Assembly: GCF_002127325.2 (NCBI RefSeq)
Contig: NC_035436.2
Location: 30,963,558-31,027,557, forward strand
Reading direction: 5' to 3'
Length of the DNA: 64,000 nucleotides
Source: Helianthus annuus
Lineage: Eukaryota > Streptophyta > Magnoliopsida > Asterales > Asteraceae
In this document: piece after piece, positions 1 through 10,386 of the stretch
Position numbering within the stretch: the first letter of the stretch is position 1
Layout of the letters: each line of letters starts with the position of its first letter
Notes under the pieces: model-generated
The model's input: only the letters and a program-made list of their open reading frames with translations
Databases searched by the model: none
Told to the model about the DNA's origin: nothing
Program-made: the position numbers and the translations under genes

Positions 1-105
1 CATTATCCCCAACTTGAAAGAAATTTCGTCCCGAAATTTAGCATGCGGTTACTGAGGAAGCTAGTTAAGTTGTATCGTTTACTGGTTTTCCTGGGGTGTC
101 ACACA
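1..105 (-). repeat. Fragment of a Tekay/Del-like gypsy element, LTR-adjacent end
   Basis: The first 40 bases closely match 15816-15850 and 15908-15950, the polypurine-tract side of the minus-strand gypsy element in this window (CCCAACTTGAAAG followed by TTTCGTCCCGAAATT). In minus orientation this is the end of pol just before the 3' LTR. The match fades after about base 45, and copia gag sequence is recognisable from about base 106. The window therefore opens at a junction between a gypsy remnant and a 5'-truncated copia element. The LTR itself would lie outside the window. Confidence 0.5.
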
Positions 106-3100
106 GCAGACCTTACCACTCAAAGTACTGCTGCTGAGCAGATAATTCATGAAAAATGGACTAGGTGTAACCGCATGTCTCTCATGTTCATGAAGCAGTC
201 CTTCAGTAATGCAATCAGGGGAGCTATTCCTGATTCTGAAGATGCTAAAACCTACTTGGCTTCTGTGGAGGCGCAGTTCAAGGGGACGTCTAAAGCACAC
301 GCTAGTACCCTTATTCTCAAGCTGGTGACAACTAAGTATGATGGGAGGAGCGGCATTCGCGAGCACATCATGATGATGAATGACATGGCAAATAAGCTGA
401 AGGGGCTGGAAATGGAAATCAGTGATGGTTTTTTCGTTCATTTCATCATTACTTCGCTTCCTTCGTCTTTTGAAGCATTCAAGATCAATTACAACACTCA
501 GAAGGACAAATGGACGATGAGTGAGCTGGTCGCCATGTGCGTATAGGAGGAAGAGCGTATGAGGATGGATCGCACTACTGATGTTGCTAACTTCACCACC
601 TCCAACACTAAGAAGCGGAAGAACAATCATCAGAGGAAGGATGCTTCAAAAGTCCAAAGGCCTAATCCTAATACAAGTGCACCCTCCAGCTCTAAGAACT
701 CCTTAGGCAGAATCCGCTGCAAGTTCTGTAAGAAGACAGGACATATGCAGAAGGAATGCCCTGACTTTAAGGAGTGGCTGGCTAAGAAAGGTAACGATTA
801 TTTTATGATACTTGAGTCCTATAATTTAAGTGTTCCTGCTAATTCTTGGTGGTTTGATTCTGGTTCTATGGTTCATATTACCAATTCAATTCAGGGATTC
901 CTTTCAATCCGGAAGCTGGAAAGAAACCGAAGAACGCTTAAGGTTGGGGATGATCGAGAATTAGAAGTGAAGGCCATTGGAACATTACAATTAGTTATGA
1001 AAACTGGTTTATGTATTAAACTTTATGATACCTTATATGTTCCTGAGGTAACTCGGAACCTTGCATCAGGACCAAAGTTAGACATGGACGGTTTTATTGT
1101 TTCCCGTGGTCATCGCAAACTCTCTATCCTCTATGATTCTGTTCTTTATGGTACTGGTATTCTGGATGGTGGTCTCTATAGATTAGAACTAGATGATGGC
1201 TTTTCCAAATCTTTGTTGCCATATAACATTAATGAATCACTCACAAAGATGAAAGAGAAACGAGACTTAGAGATTGCATCCATCTTGTGGCATCAGCGTT
1301 TAGGCCACATGTCAAAAAAACGATTAAGTCGTCTCGTAAAGGATGAAGTCTTACCTCCTCTCGATTTCTCTGATTTCGGAACATGTGTCAAATGTCTTAA
1401 AGGTAAAATGACATTAGCGAATAAGAAAGGTGCCACTAGGAGCTCTAATTTATTAGAACTCATTCACACTGACATTAGTGGTCCCTACCAAATCGCTGGC
1501 CTAACAGGACATACTTCATTTATCACTTTTATTGATGATTATTCTCGTTACATGTACTTGTATCTTATTAAGGAGAAATCTGAATCTCTAACAACTTTTA
1601 AAGATTATAAGGCTAAAGTTGCAAAGCAATTAGATTGTCAGATTAAAGTTGTGAGATCAGATAGAGGCGGTGAATATTATGGAAGACATACTGATGTGGG
1701 TTAAGCTCCTGGTCCATTTTATGAGTTTTGTAAGGGCCACGGGATTGTGAACCAATACACCATGCCTGGTACACCTCAGCAGAAGGGTATCGCTGAAAGA
1801 AGAAACCGTACCCTTATGAACATGGTGCGCAGTATGTTAGCTAACACTAATTTACCATTATTCCTCTGGACTGAAGCGTTAAAAGCAGCTGTTCATATAC
1901 TCAATAGAGCTCCTTCTAAGTCTGTCCCTAAAACTCCTTATGAACTTTAGACAGGAAGGAAACCGAGTCTTAAATATATGAAAGTATGGGGCTGCATTGC
2001 TGAAGCAAAACTTTACAATCCTTTCCTAAAGAAACTTAACCTTAAAACAGTTACCTGTTTCTTTATTGGGTATCCTGAGAACTCAAAGGGTTATCGTTTC
2101 TATTGTCCTTCCCATGTCACCCGTATTGTTGAAACCAAGCGTGCTGTGTTCCTGGAGGATTTCAAGGTCAGTGGGAGCAGTACCAACCCTTACGAAGAAT
2201 TGCAAGAAGTACAAGACGCGGGGGGTGGGGAGAGAGACTCGTCGCTTACCATTACTCCGATTACTCCTCTTGTACCCAATGCAACTACTGTACCTGAAGC
2301 TACTGCACCAACTGCAAATTCGCCTATACCATCAGAACCCATTATACCTCATGACGAAGGCACATCGAACGCTTAAAACCAGGACAACGCTTAACCCGAT
2401 AATCCACTTAGGAGGTCATCTAGGCAAAGAAGGCCTACTAATTGGGATGATTATGTTACCTACCTGACTGAAATGGATCCCGGAAAGCTCAATGATCCTA
2501 TCTCTTATAATGAAGCCATTAGCAGTGATCAGTCTTCTGAATGGAATAAAGCAATGATTGAAGAGCTTGAATCCATGAAGAAAAATGACGTTTGGGATTT
2601 AGTAGAATTACCCAACGGTGTGAAACCCGTAGGATGTAAATGCGTGTTCAAAACAAAACTGGATCGAATGGGAACGTTGAACGCTACAAAGCGAGATTGG
2701 TTGCAAAGGGCTACACTCAGAAAGAGGGAATTGATTATCAAGAGACGTTTTCACCTGTCTCTTGTAAAGATTCATTAAGGATCGTCATGGCCCTAGTAGC
2801 TCATTTCGATTTAGAGCTGCATCAGATGGACGTTAAAACCGCTTTCCTTAACGGAGACTTGGACGAAGATGTTTACATGAAACAACCTGAAGGATTTAAA
2901 CCTGAAGGTCAGGAGCATCTAGTCTGTAAGTTGAAGAAATCCATTTACGGGCTGAAACAAGCATCACGTCAGTGGTACCTCAAGTTTGATGAAGTCATGA
3001 AGAAACAAGGTTTTATGAAGAATCAAGTGGATCAATGCACCTACCTCAAGATGAGTGGGAGCAACTTTACTATACTTGTCCTTTACGTAGATGATATTCT

Positions 3101-4067
3101 ATTGGCAAGTAATACTTTAGACATGTTGCATGAGTCGAAGCGGTTACTCTCGCATAACTTCGACACGAAGGATCTCGGAGATGCTTCTTACGTCATTGGC
3201 ATCGAAATTCATCGAGATAGACACAAAGGGATATTAGGATTGTCCCAAAGGGCTTACATAGATTGTGTCCTTACACGTTACAACATGCAACAGTGCAAAC
3301 CCTCCGTCGCTCCAGTAGTTAAGGGAGATGTTTTCGGTTCATTCCAGTGTCCGACAACAGAGGTTGAGAAGGAGCAAATGAGCCAGATACCTTACGCGTC
3401 AGTAGTCGGGAGCTTGATGTATGCTCAAGTCTATACTCGCCCAGATATCGCTTATATTGCTGGAATGCTAGGCCGTTATCAGACTAATCCTGGCCTAGAT
3501 CATTGGAAAGAAGCTAAGAAGGTACTTCGATATCTGCAATGGATGAAAGACTATAAATTGACTTATAGAAGAAGTGATCATTTAGAAGTGGTGGGCTATT
3601 CTAATTCTAACTTTGCCAAGTGCAAAGATGACAAGAAATCCACTTCGGGCTATATCTTTATGTTAGCAGGCGGCCCTATCTCTTGGAAGAGTCATAAACA
3701 ACAGTTGACCACAACTTCCACAATGATGGCAGAGTACATTGCTGTTTATAACGCAACCTGTCATGGAATGTTGCTTAGAAATCTGATCACTGGACTCAAA
3801 ATCGTTAATTCCATTTCTAGACCATTGAAGCTTTATTGTGATAACTCAGCTGCCGTTAGTTTCTCGAACAGTAACAGTTCGACTGGAGCTGGTTTATATC
3901 TCGATACAAAATATCTGTTCGTACGTGAACGAGTTGAGGAAAATAATCTTTGTATCGAGTATATTAGTACTAAGGATATGCTTGCGGATCCGATGACTAA
4001 AGGTCTCCCTCCTAAGGTTTACGAAGAACATGTTCGGAATATTGGATTTAGTAAAGACCTTATTTGA
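106..4067 (+). pseudogene. Ty1/copia gag-pol polyprotein, 5'-truncated and broken
   Basis: The order is gag, protease, integrase, RT, RNase H, as in Ty1/copia. Visible landmarks are a gag core (RCNRMSLMFMKQS), a CCHC knuckle near 715-757 (CKFCKKTGHMQKEC), a protease site reading DSGS near 856, the pre-integrase HQRLGHM near 1291, integrase HTDISGPY near 1468, and the C-terminal integrase [13 protein letters not shown] near 1770. RT shows MDVKTAFLNG and YVDDILLAS near 3088. RNase H shows KSTSGYIF and MMAEYIA. Frame 1 is used up to about 2670, with in-frame stops at 544-546, 1702-1704, 1948-1950 and 2374-2376 and another near 2392. A single frame change near 2670-2680 moves RT to frame 3, which is then open to the TGA at 4065-4067. 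The gag start and 5' LTR are missing. It cannot encode a polyprotein; the RT-RNase H block is the best preserved part. Confidence 0.93.
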
Positions 4068-4389
4068 GCATATTGTACTAGCTTATGTTTTATGTTAATG
4101 AAATTTCCTCAGTTTGATTTTGTATGTCTCTTAGAATATGTTCAACCGGTATAATGGCATATAGACAAATAAAGTTACAAATCAAACAAAGGGCTTATGC
4201 GTATTTTGATCATGACGATTAGGTTTTAAATTAAGGCTATAGTATGACTAATGGGGGTCCTGAGTCGCATAATGATTCAACGGCTGTATTTCTCTGTTGT
4301 AGTACTTGTTTAAGGCTAAAATGAGTGTTAACTCCTGATCAGGCTTATCTAATACTCATAGTAAATGATTACTCGGCTAAGTGGGAGAA
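4068..4389 (+). other. Copia 3' untranslated region and polypurine tract
   Basis: Non-coding DNA between the pol stop and the putative 3' LTR. It ends in the purine stretch GTGGGAGAA at 4381-4389, a plausible plus-strand primer directly before TGTAAGAT. No ORF or secondary element is visible. Confidence 0.5.
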
Positions 4390-4820
4390 TGTAAGATTAA
4401 ATATATTATGTTTAATATTTAATCATGTAGCCATTATAATCATTTACATAATATAGATCAAAATATATAATAACCTATTAAATAATTATTTGGTAATTGT
4501 TGATGGACCATATTACCCTTATTAACTAATTAGGTTTCCTCCTGGGTGCTTATATAAGGAGAATTATGTAGAGGTCATTAGGTTACACACTCAATCAGAA
4601 AACCTAATCATAACATCATCATCATCATCATCGACCTCCCTCTCCCATAACCGATTCCCTTGTCGGTTTTCTTAGTCACCATCATCAGTTAGCACCCTAA
4701 GGAGGAACCAGATCACACTGACACATATGTCGAACACGATGGGATCATCTCTGACTGGATTCTCCACTGCATTGTCTGCTGTAACAGGTATGTTTATATG
4801 TTTTCCATTATAATTAAACA
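4390..4820 (+). mobile_element. Putative 3' LTR of the copia element (end uncertain)
   Basis: Starts with TG directly after a polypurine tract and contains a TATA-like box (CTTATATAAGG, about 4550-4560) followed by a CAT trinucleotide run (4614-4631), as expected for an LTR promoter and leader. The 5' LTR is absent from the window, so the 3' boundary cannot be fixed. CA ends near 4791 or 4820 are both possible. Confidence 0.4.
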
Positions 4821-4834
4821 GAACTGATCCAACA

Positions 4835-5141
4835 TGATGTACTGAACCAAACGGGTGTACACCGGTTTTATAATGTAAATTACATCAGAATAATATTAAA
4901 GTGACGATAAATAAATTGCTAAACTATGTATTCTCGTTTTGGGATCTAATGATGAAACAATATGATCAACAATGATGATGATTCACGAGATATCTCCTCC
5001 GACCTGTATAAAACATAGCATTATTAGACAATTTAGTTAAGCAATCTTTTAAGTAATATTTGATGTACTGAACCAAACGGGTGTACACCGGTTTTATAAT
5101 GTAAATTACATCAGAACAATATTAAAGTGACGATAAATAAA
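4835..5141. repeat. Direct repeat of about 81 bp, two copies 226 bp apart
   Basis: Copies lie at about 4835-4915 and 5061-5141. Both read TGATGTACTGAACCAAACGG onward through an ACACCGG segment to GACGATAAATAAAT, differing by eye at one base (AGAATAAT against AGAACAAT). The spacer is AT-rich with no ORF. The pair may belong to the LTR region of the preceding element or be a local duplication. Confidence 0.75.
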
Positions 5142-5283
5142 TAAGTTTTCTGCACTAAGATTAAATATAAATATGTTATTAACATTTTTGTAAATAGTAT
5201 AATTATGTTATAATAAAATTGAACTAACGTAACTATCATTTCCTACATATACAAAAAAACAAGTTAGGGGAATAGTGCCAGGC

Positions 5284-5354
5284 AGCTTGTCTGGCACTTT
5301 TCTATTGGACCAACGCATTAGCTGTCTGGCACTTTTCTATTGGACCAACTCATT
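5284..5354. repeat. Tandem duplication of a 35-36 bp unit
   Basis: Two adjacent copies of a unit containing GTCTGGCACTTTTCTATTGG then ACCAAC, at 5284-5319 and 5320-5354, with few differences. They directly precede the palindromic element. Confidence 0.8.
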
Positions 5355-5367
5355 TTTAATTTAATTT

Positions 5368-5903
5368 GAGGGGAATTGGCCTGTAATAATCTCACCTAAA
5401 CCTTATTGGCCATTAATAATCCCACCTTAGAATATTCCCCCCACCAGTCCCACCTTTCACCTATTTTTCCTACAATGGTCCCCCGTTAAAAAAAAACTTA
5501 ACGGAGTTAAGTTTTTTTCCAAATTAGAAATAGATTTTTTAGGGCTTTTGATCAGAACGATGATACGAGTCCATTGATGTAAAACTTACTTCGAAATAGT
5601 GCTCCAAGTGACTTGATTTTGGTTAATTGAAAATTTAAACACCCGAATTGAAGCGCCGTTTTCATCGTTTGGAGCACTGTTTCGAGGCAAGTTTTACATC
5701 AATGGACTCGTATCGTCGTTCTAATCAAAAACCCTAAAAATCTGTTTGTAATTTGGAAAAAAGCTTAACTCCGTTAAGTTTTTTTAACGGGGGACCATTG
5801 TAGAAAAAATAGGTGAAAGGTGGGACTAGTGAGGGGAATATTCTGAGGTGGGATTTTTAATGGCCGATAAAGTCTCGTTGGAATTATTACAGGCCAATTT
5901 CCC
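5368..5903. mobile_element. Palindromic (foldback) MITE, about 540 bp
   Basis: The two halves are near-perfect reverse complements: GGGAATTGGCCTGTAATAAT on the left (5371) answers ATTATTACAGGCCAATTTCC on the right (about 5884-5903). The match continues inward through the CCCACC blocks, the AACTTAACGGAGTTAAG segment and TGATGTAAAACTT to a loop near 5610-5660. TTAATTT occurs on both sides (5361-5367 and 5904-5910) as a possible target duplication. There is no coding capacity. Superfamily is not assignable by eye; long palindromic arms fit Mutator-like foldback elements. A transcript would form a hairpin of about 240 bp. Confidence 0.85.
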
Positions 5904-5926
5904 TTAATTTTATTCCCAGCTTAAAA

Positions 5927-6370
5927 TTACAGTTTCATCCTTTGTTTAAAATTACATTTTTGCCCCTAATTCAAAATAAAATTATATTTTTGCCCTGGCT
6001 TAAAATTTACGCTTTTGCCCTCAGTTCAAAAACTCATTTCTAATTCTACTCACAGTTTAAATTTACGGTTTCGCCATCCGTCTAAAATTATGCTTTTGCC
6101 CCCGTGCAAAATAAAAATATGCTTTTACCCCAGCTAAAAATTACGTTTTCGCCCCCAACTCAAAATTACGTTTTTGCCCACAGTTCAAAATAAAATTATG
6201 TTTTTCCCCATGGGTCAAAATTATGATTTTGCCCTCAATTTAAAATTATGAATTCGCCCCTAGTTCAAAATATTTTTACCATTTTGCCCTCTGTTCAAAA
6301 TTATGATTTTGCTCGCATTTCAAAAATTATGATTTCTCCCTCAGTTAAAAAATATGATCTTGTATCGTTT
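5927..6370. repeat. Degenerate tandem array, unit about 27-36 bp
   Basis: About fifteen imperfect copies of a unit of the form TCAAAATTATGNTTTTGCCC followed by a short variable link. Spacing and link sequence vary, so this is an old diverged minisatellite and not a CRISPR-like array. The small ORF at 6248-6430 is just this repeat read through. Confidence 0.8.
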
Positions 6371-6968
6371 TACTTTTTTTTTTTGCAAAACTATAGCACT
6401 GTTTTGTTTTGCTTGGTTGACTCGATGTAACTTTTATTGTGTCAAGCAGTTGTCTAACATTCGCTCATTGGTCCTGACAAATTAGTATTTTACCCCAGCT
6501 CAAAATTACAGACCTGTTATTGTTTTAATTTTTTAGCAAAACTATGGTAGTGTTTCCGTTTAATCGGTTGTCTCGATGTATTTTTTTTAGATCGTGTTAT
6601 AACTAGTATGTACAAGTAACCTAAATACATGCATACATGTTATGAAACTAAGAAATATTTGATTTAATGCCCTGCAACGCGGGCAGGCATAGGTGTAATT
6701 TTTATTCGTCCAGGCATGCCTAGTACATGCTCATTTGTCCTAGAAATTACAATTTCGCTCCCAGTTTAAAATTATAGTTTTTCTATCGTTTTAGTTTTTT
6801 TTAGTAAAAGTATGGTAGTGTTTTTGTTTTAATTGGTTGACTCGATGTAATTGTTTTTTGAGATCGTGTTATGAGTAGTATGTACAAGTAACCGAAACAC
6901 AGACATACATGTTATGAGAGAGAAATATTCGGCTTATTGCCCCGCAACGCGGGCAGGGCAAATACTAG
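6371..6968 (+). mobile_element. Helitron 3' end with a duplicated terminal segment
   Basis: The 3' terminus is a GC-rich hairpin (CCCGCAACGCGGG, about 6941-6953) followed by a short spacer and CTAG at 6965-6968, next to T. That is the Helitron CTRR signature. About 275 bp upstream the same sequence occurs once more, from GCAAAACTATGGTAGTGTTT (6535) to a hairpin CCTGCAACGCGGGCAGG near 6670-6688, but without CTAG. The terminal about 170 bp is thus present twice. No Rep/helicase coding is present, so the copy is non-autonomous. The 5' TC end was not identified and could lie upstream of the tandem array. Confidence 0.65.
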
Positions 6969-6996
6969 TTACTTTACAATTTTAAAAGGAGAGTAA

Positions 6997-7312
6997 CAGT
7001 GCCGTCTTCGAGAAATCTCGAAACATTGTGGGCCTGGTGCGAGTAAAAATAAATCGGGCCCATGTAATATAAACCCAATAATCATACATAAAAAACCATA
7101 ATATGGCAAGAATTGTTATATCAATCCTGCTCGTCACTTTTGTTTACAATTCAAGGGCCCAACAGGTTACAGCCATATAATAATAACTAGGTTAAATTTT
7201 TGAAAGGCCCACAACAAATACATAACATATAGATTTTTTTTAAACTTTGGGCCCTTAGGATATTTCGGCCTGGGTCCATCGCCCTACCTGCCCCTACCCA
7301 TCACCGGCCCTG
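6997..7312. mobile_element. hAT-like MITE with 8-bp target duplication
   Basis: A 316-bp element beginning CAGTGCCGTC and ending GGCCCTG (reverse complement CAGGGCCGGT). It is flanked on both sides by GAGAGTAA (6989-6996 and 7313-7320), a perfect 8-bp duplication as made by hAT transposases. No ORF. Confidence 0.88.
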
Positions 7313-7326
7313 GAGAGTAATGAAGG

Positions 7327-8113
7327 TGTATGGTCCCTAATCATGTGCCGACTACACGAGTTAACTTCAGATCACGCGTGAGGCCATACTCAGAATAAAG
7401 CAAATCCAACGCTTAGTTCTTTGTTGCAAATGAATTGGCGCATGTCCAAAAAGCGCAGTTGACACCTGCGCCAACTAGGGAGTGTTGGACAGTACAAACG
7501 ATACGATTGGCAGAGCAGTAGGCCAATAAGCGCACGACAGGCTGTACTCAGTAGTGCTACACGATGAGCAATCGTGCAAGGGACATGCAGTACACAAGGA
7601 CATGTACGTGGCACTAATCAGCGTACGCCGACCACTGCTCCATGATCTCCACTTAACTACTGATGCCAGACCAGACAACAAGGACAATCGTCAGGACACG
7701 TGGATCAATTCAACGTGCGCCAACTATACCCTCGCCTGTAAACATTAACGGTCCTGACAGGGGAGACAAAATAGATATTCCATGTTGTAGGCCTCAGGCC
7801 CAAGGCTCATAAGTCCATCTCCTTCACAATTCACTTCGGCTATAAATAGAGAACTTCATCTACATGTTTAAGGATCGCTCTCTTGCTATCTCACTTATTG
7901 CACACACTTTTATCCTCAAAACAAGTTCTTATTCTCACGCAGGATGGTGGTTATAAGGAGAACCCCTGTTCTCCTCATTGTAACAAGCTTCATGGTGTGT
8001 TGATGGTTTTGCAGGATCATCGCAGCCGTTTGTTGGGGAAGAAAGAAGATTATCCTTATTTGGACGAGACACAAACCACAAGCTAATCTCTGGATTAACT
8101 CGGTGTTTCTTCA
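7327..8113 (+). repeat. 5' LTR of the small gypsy-like element
   Basis: Starts TGTATGGTCC and ends TTCA just before the primer site. It carries a TATA box near 7841 with the expected transcript start about 30 bp later. Short ORFs within it (7554-7748, 7883-8086) have no recognisable content. Confidence 0.65.
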
Positions 8114-8114
8114 C

Positions 8115-8132
8115 TGGTGCCCACCGTGGGGC
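8115..8132 (+). promoter_or_regulatory. Primer binding site-like motif
   Basis: TGGTGCCCACCGTGGGGC lies one base after the LTR end, where the minus-strand primer tRNA anneals. It nearly matches the motif at 63915-63932. The tRNA was not identified from sequence alone. Confidence 0.6.
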
Positions 8133-8389
8133 TCGAACCTCCGACCACAAGGTTAAGAGCCTTGAGATCGGCAAGAAAACTCAAAGTGCCTGATCCTCAC
8201 TATGCCGAGAGGGCTAAGTTACAACACATGGAAGCTATAGTAAGACAAAATTGCTCCGAAGAAGTTGATCGTCGGTTGCCGAAAGTAACCTTCACCAAAG
8301 AAATATGCGAATAGAGTAGTATAATCTGGAGGGGCATCGGCAGCAGTCTGACTCTTCGCTGGATTTCGGGTGTCCAAATCGATGAAGAA

Positions 8390-8497
8390 CTAGTGACCCC
8401 TAGCTATTTGCTTAAAGAGACCTTCCTCCCACTTCAACGGTGGCATACCACCACCGGCTTCCTCCACCTCTACGACGTTCAATTCGTGCTCAGCCAT
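8390..8497 (-). CDS. Short antisense ORF inside the gypsy-like element
   Basis: A 35-codon frame starting MAEHELNVVEVEEAGGG and ending at TAG (8390-8392). It runs against the LTR direction. A TATA box (TATAAATAGACG on the minus strand, plus positions 8639-8650) stands about 145 bp upstream of its ATG, and the leader between them is A/C-rich, so promoter and start look arranged for expression. Some plant Tat-lineage gypsy elements are known to carry extra antisense ORFs, and this may be the remnant of one. The product is not recognised, and 35 residues is very short. Confidence 0.35.
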   Translation of the reverse strand: MAEHELNVVEVEEAGGGMPPLKWEEGLFKQIARGH

Positions 8498-9110
8498 AGA
8501 AATAACTTGGTGCTTTTGAGAATTCTGGAAAATTGTGATGAACACTTGATGATCTTCAAGACTTAGGATGAAGATTTGAAGATTCAAAGGATAACGGGGA
8601 GAAAATTCAAGGAAATGTGATATCTAAATTGCCATCTTCGTCTATTTATACCTATCGCATTTAATGCGATTGGTAACCGTGCCCTCAACTTGAGGTGCGT
8701 CTCTAGTAAGAAAATGACATGTTAGGCGGGGAAACTGGAACGATGGTTATCACGTGCGCGTGGCCGCCACTTTCCTGACAGAAGACGAAACAACATGCCT
8801 GAAACTGTGACGACATGCTTGTCATAGAGTCAGCGATCACATCAGTCGTCGCTTTCGCCACCAACCTGTCAGAAGATGCTCTTTTCAAATTTCAAAGATT
8901 TTCGCACAAAACGGAACTAAAACGTCCTAGAGAAGCTTCATAGCTGTGCTGCATAGCTGAGAAACAACACATGCGCGCGCCAGTTTTTTAACCTTTGTGA
9001 CGATTTCTAAGACTTCCGAGTTAAAGCACAAATACTTTTATTTTCTAGTCTAGAGCTCTAACCACTTGTTGTCGCGCATGGAAGAAGCACTAGACTGGGG
9101 GACTTAAAGG

Positions 9111-9331
9111 GGTATGGTCCCTAATCCTGCGCCAACTACATGAGTTAACCTCAGGTCGTGCGCGAGGCTTTACCTAGAATAAATCAAATCCAACACTTAG
9201 TTCTTTTTTGCAAATGAATTGGCGCAAGTCCAAGAAGCACAGACGACACCTGTGCCAGCTAGGTAGTGTTTGACAGTACACACGGTACGATTGGTAGCGC
9301 AATAGGCCAATGAGCGCACGATAGGTTGTAT
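9111..9331 (+). repeat. Truncated 3' LTR of the small gypsy-like element
   Basis: Matches the first about 220 bp of the LTR at 7327 with moderate divergence, then ends abruptly at AGGTTGTA. It is preceded by the purine stretch GGGGGACTTAAAGGGG, a likely polypurine tract. Truncation is probably by deletion or a later insertion. Confidence 0.7.
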
Positions 9332-9787
9332 GAAATGAGATATTGTATGAAATTAAACTGGGTTTCTTCAAAAAAGTTGAATAACACGTTGATTGAGTGT
9401 TTGAATCATTGATTGGTGACGAAAATCACACTATAATTTAGTGATTATTGAGATAGAAAGTGAAGAAAAGGTCGAAGATGGTGGGTTTTAAAAATGGTGG
9501 GTTTTGAAGTTACAGAGAGAAGAAGAGAGAAGATTGAACAAAATTGACTAAAATACTCTTCCTCTTTATTTTAAATTTTGCCACATGTCATAATCCTATT
9601 ACTTCCTATCCTTTCTAGCCAAAATAAACTTCTTATTTGATCCTCTCCCTATATACAAAACTCAATATGTGTCTTAATTTAATCAAATCTTTATTCCTAG
9701 GATTCTTGTTACATAAAAAAAAGGTTTCATACCCCAAAACCCTTGTAACTTCTTAAACCAAACCCAATTATCCACCCAATTATTTTG
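9332..9787. other. Non-coding AT-rich spacer
   Basis: Contains purine-rich (about 9440-9540) then pyrimidine-rich stretches. No ORF, terminal repeats or RNA gene was recognised. It may be part of the minus-strand LTR element whose primer site lies at 10373-10384. Confidence 0.5.
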
Positions 9788-10253
9788 ATGAATACCACCC
9801 ACTACTTTGCAATGAAAAAGAAAAACTTCACCTATTTTCTTTTGTTCGCAAACCTTCTTCTTGAGATCACAAAATACCTTTCTTTGGTTGCTTCACTTAG
9901 ATTGATGCCTACCTTTACAGTTCTCGGTCAATCCATTTAAGTTTTGATCGTTCTGCTCGATCCGCTTAGGTTTCAAGTCTTCATACTTCTTCCTGTGGAT
10001 CCACTTAGGCTTCGACCTCCTTGATGAATACCACTACTTTGCAACGCAAAAGAAAAACTTCACCTCTTTTCTTTTGTTCGCAAACCTTCTTCTTGCGATC
10101 ACAAAATAACTTCTTTGGCTGCTTCGCTAAGATTGATGCCTACCTTTATAGTTCTCGATCAATCCACTCAAGTTTCGATCGTTCTGCTCGATCTGCTTAG
10201 GTTTCAAGTCTTCATTCTTCTTCCTGTGGATCCATTTAGGCTTCGAACTCCTT
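9788..10253. repeat. Tandem duplication of a 234-bp unit
   Basis: Two adjacent copies (about 9788-10021 and 10022-10253) share TGATGAATACCAC, CTTTTGTTCGCAAACCTTC and TAGGTTTCAAGTCTTCAT with scattered differences. Within each copy a shorter motif (TCGATC...CTTAGG) is itself repeated. In minus orientation the region is downstream of the primer site at 10373-10384, so it is leader or gag-region DNA of that element. Confidence 0.8.
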
Positions 10254-10372
10254 GCTCGATCCACTAAGGTTTTCAAGTCTTCCATCTCCTTGTCGATCCA
10301 CGAATGTTTCGATTGCACCGGGTTGATTTGCTTTGATTCTCCAAACTCTTCCCTGGACCATAAATGTGTCAC
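10127..10372 (-). pseudogene. Short ORF next to a retroelement primer site
   Basis: An 81-codon lysine- and glutamate-rich frame whose start lies directly after the primer-site-like TGGTATTAGAGC on the minus strand. The position suits the leader or a gag remnant, but no gag domain is recognisable and part of the frame is repeat sequence. It may not be a gene. Confidence 0.25.
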
Positions 10373-10384
10373 GCTCTAATACCA
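10373..10384 (-). promoter_or_regulatory. Primer binding site (iMet tRNA-like), minus-strand LTR element
   Basis: The minus strand reads TGGTATTAGAGC, one change from the canonical TGGTATCAGAGC. It lies two bases from an LTR end reading TCAACA on that strand. This marks the inner edge of a minus-strand 5' LTR that starts at 10387 on the plus strand. Confidence 0.55.
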
Positions 10385-10386
10385 AG

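Larger units (their letters stand above)
7327..9331 (+). mobile_element. Small non-autonomous gypsy-like LTR element
   Basis: The first about 220 bp of the left LTR (7327-about 7550) recur at 9111-9331 (TATGGTCCCTAATC through AATTGGCGCA to AATRAGCGCACGA), and the right copy then breaks off. The left LTR runs to about 8113 and has a TATA box (CTATAAATAGAG, about 7841-7852). A primer-site-like TGGTGCCCACCGTGGGGC at 8115-8132 follows directly. The interior is only about 1 kb and has no gag or pol, only a short antisense reading frame. The same primer motif recurs at the right edge of the window, so both may belong to one lineage. Tat-type placement is inference. Confidence 0.7.

Noticed and set aside
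79..630. 183-codon minus-strand ORF
   Set aside because: Antisense of the copia gag region, which is clearly recognisable on the plus strand.
4835..5141. LTR pair of a tiny TRIM element
   Set aside because: The repeats lack TG...CA ends, a primer site and a target duplication.
5927..6370. Repeats with variable links, CRISPR-like at first sight
   Set aside because: Units diverge strongly, links are variable and only a few bases long, there are no uniform spacers or cas genes, and the setting is a plant genome.
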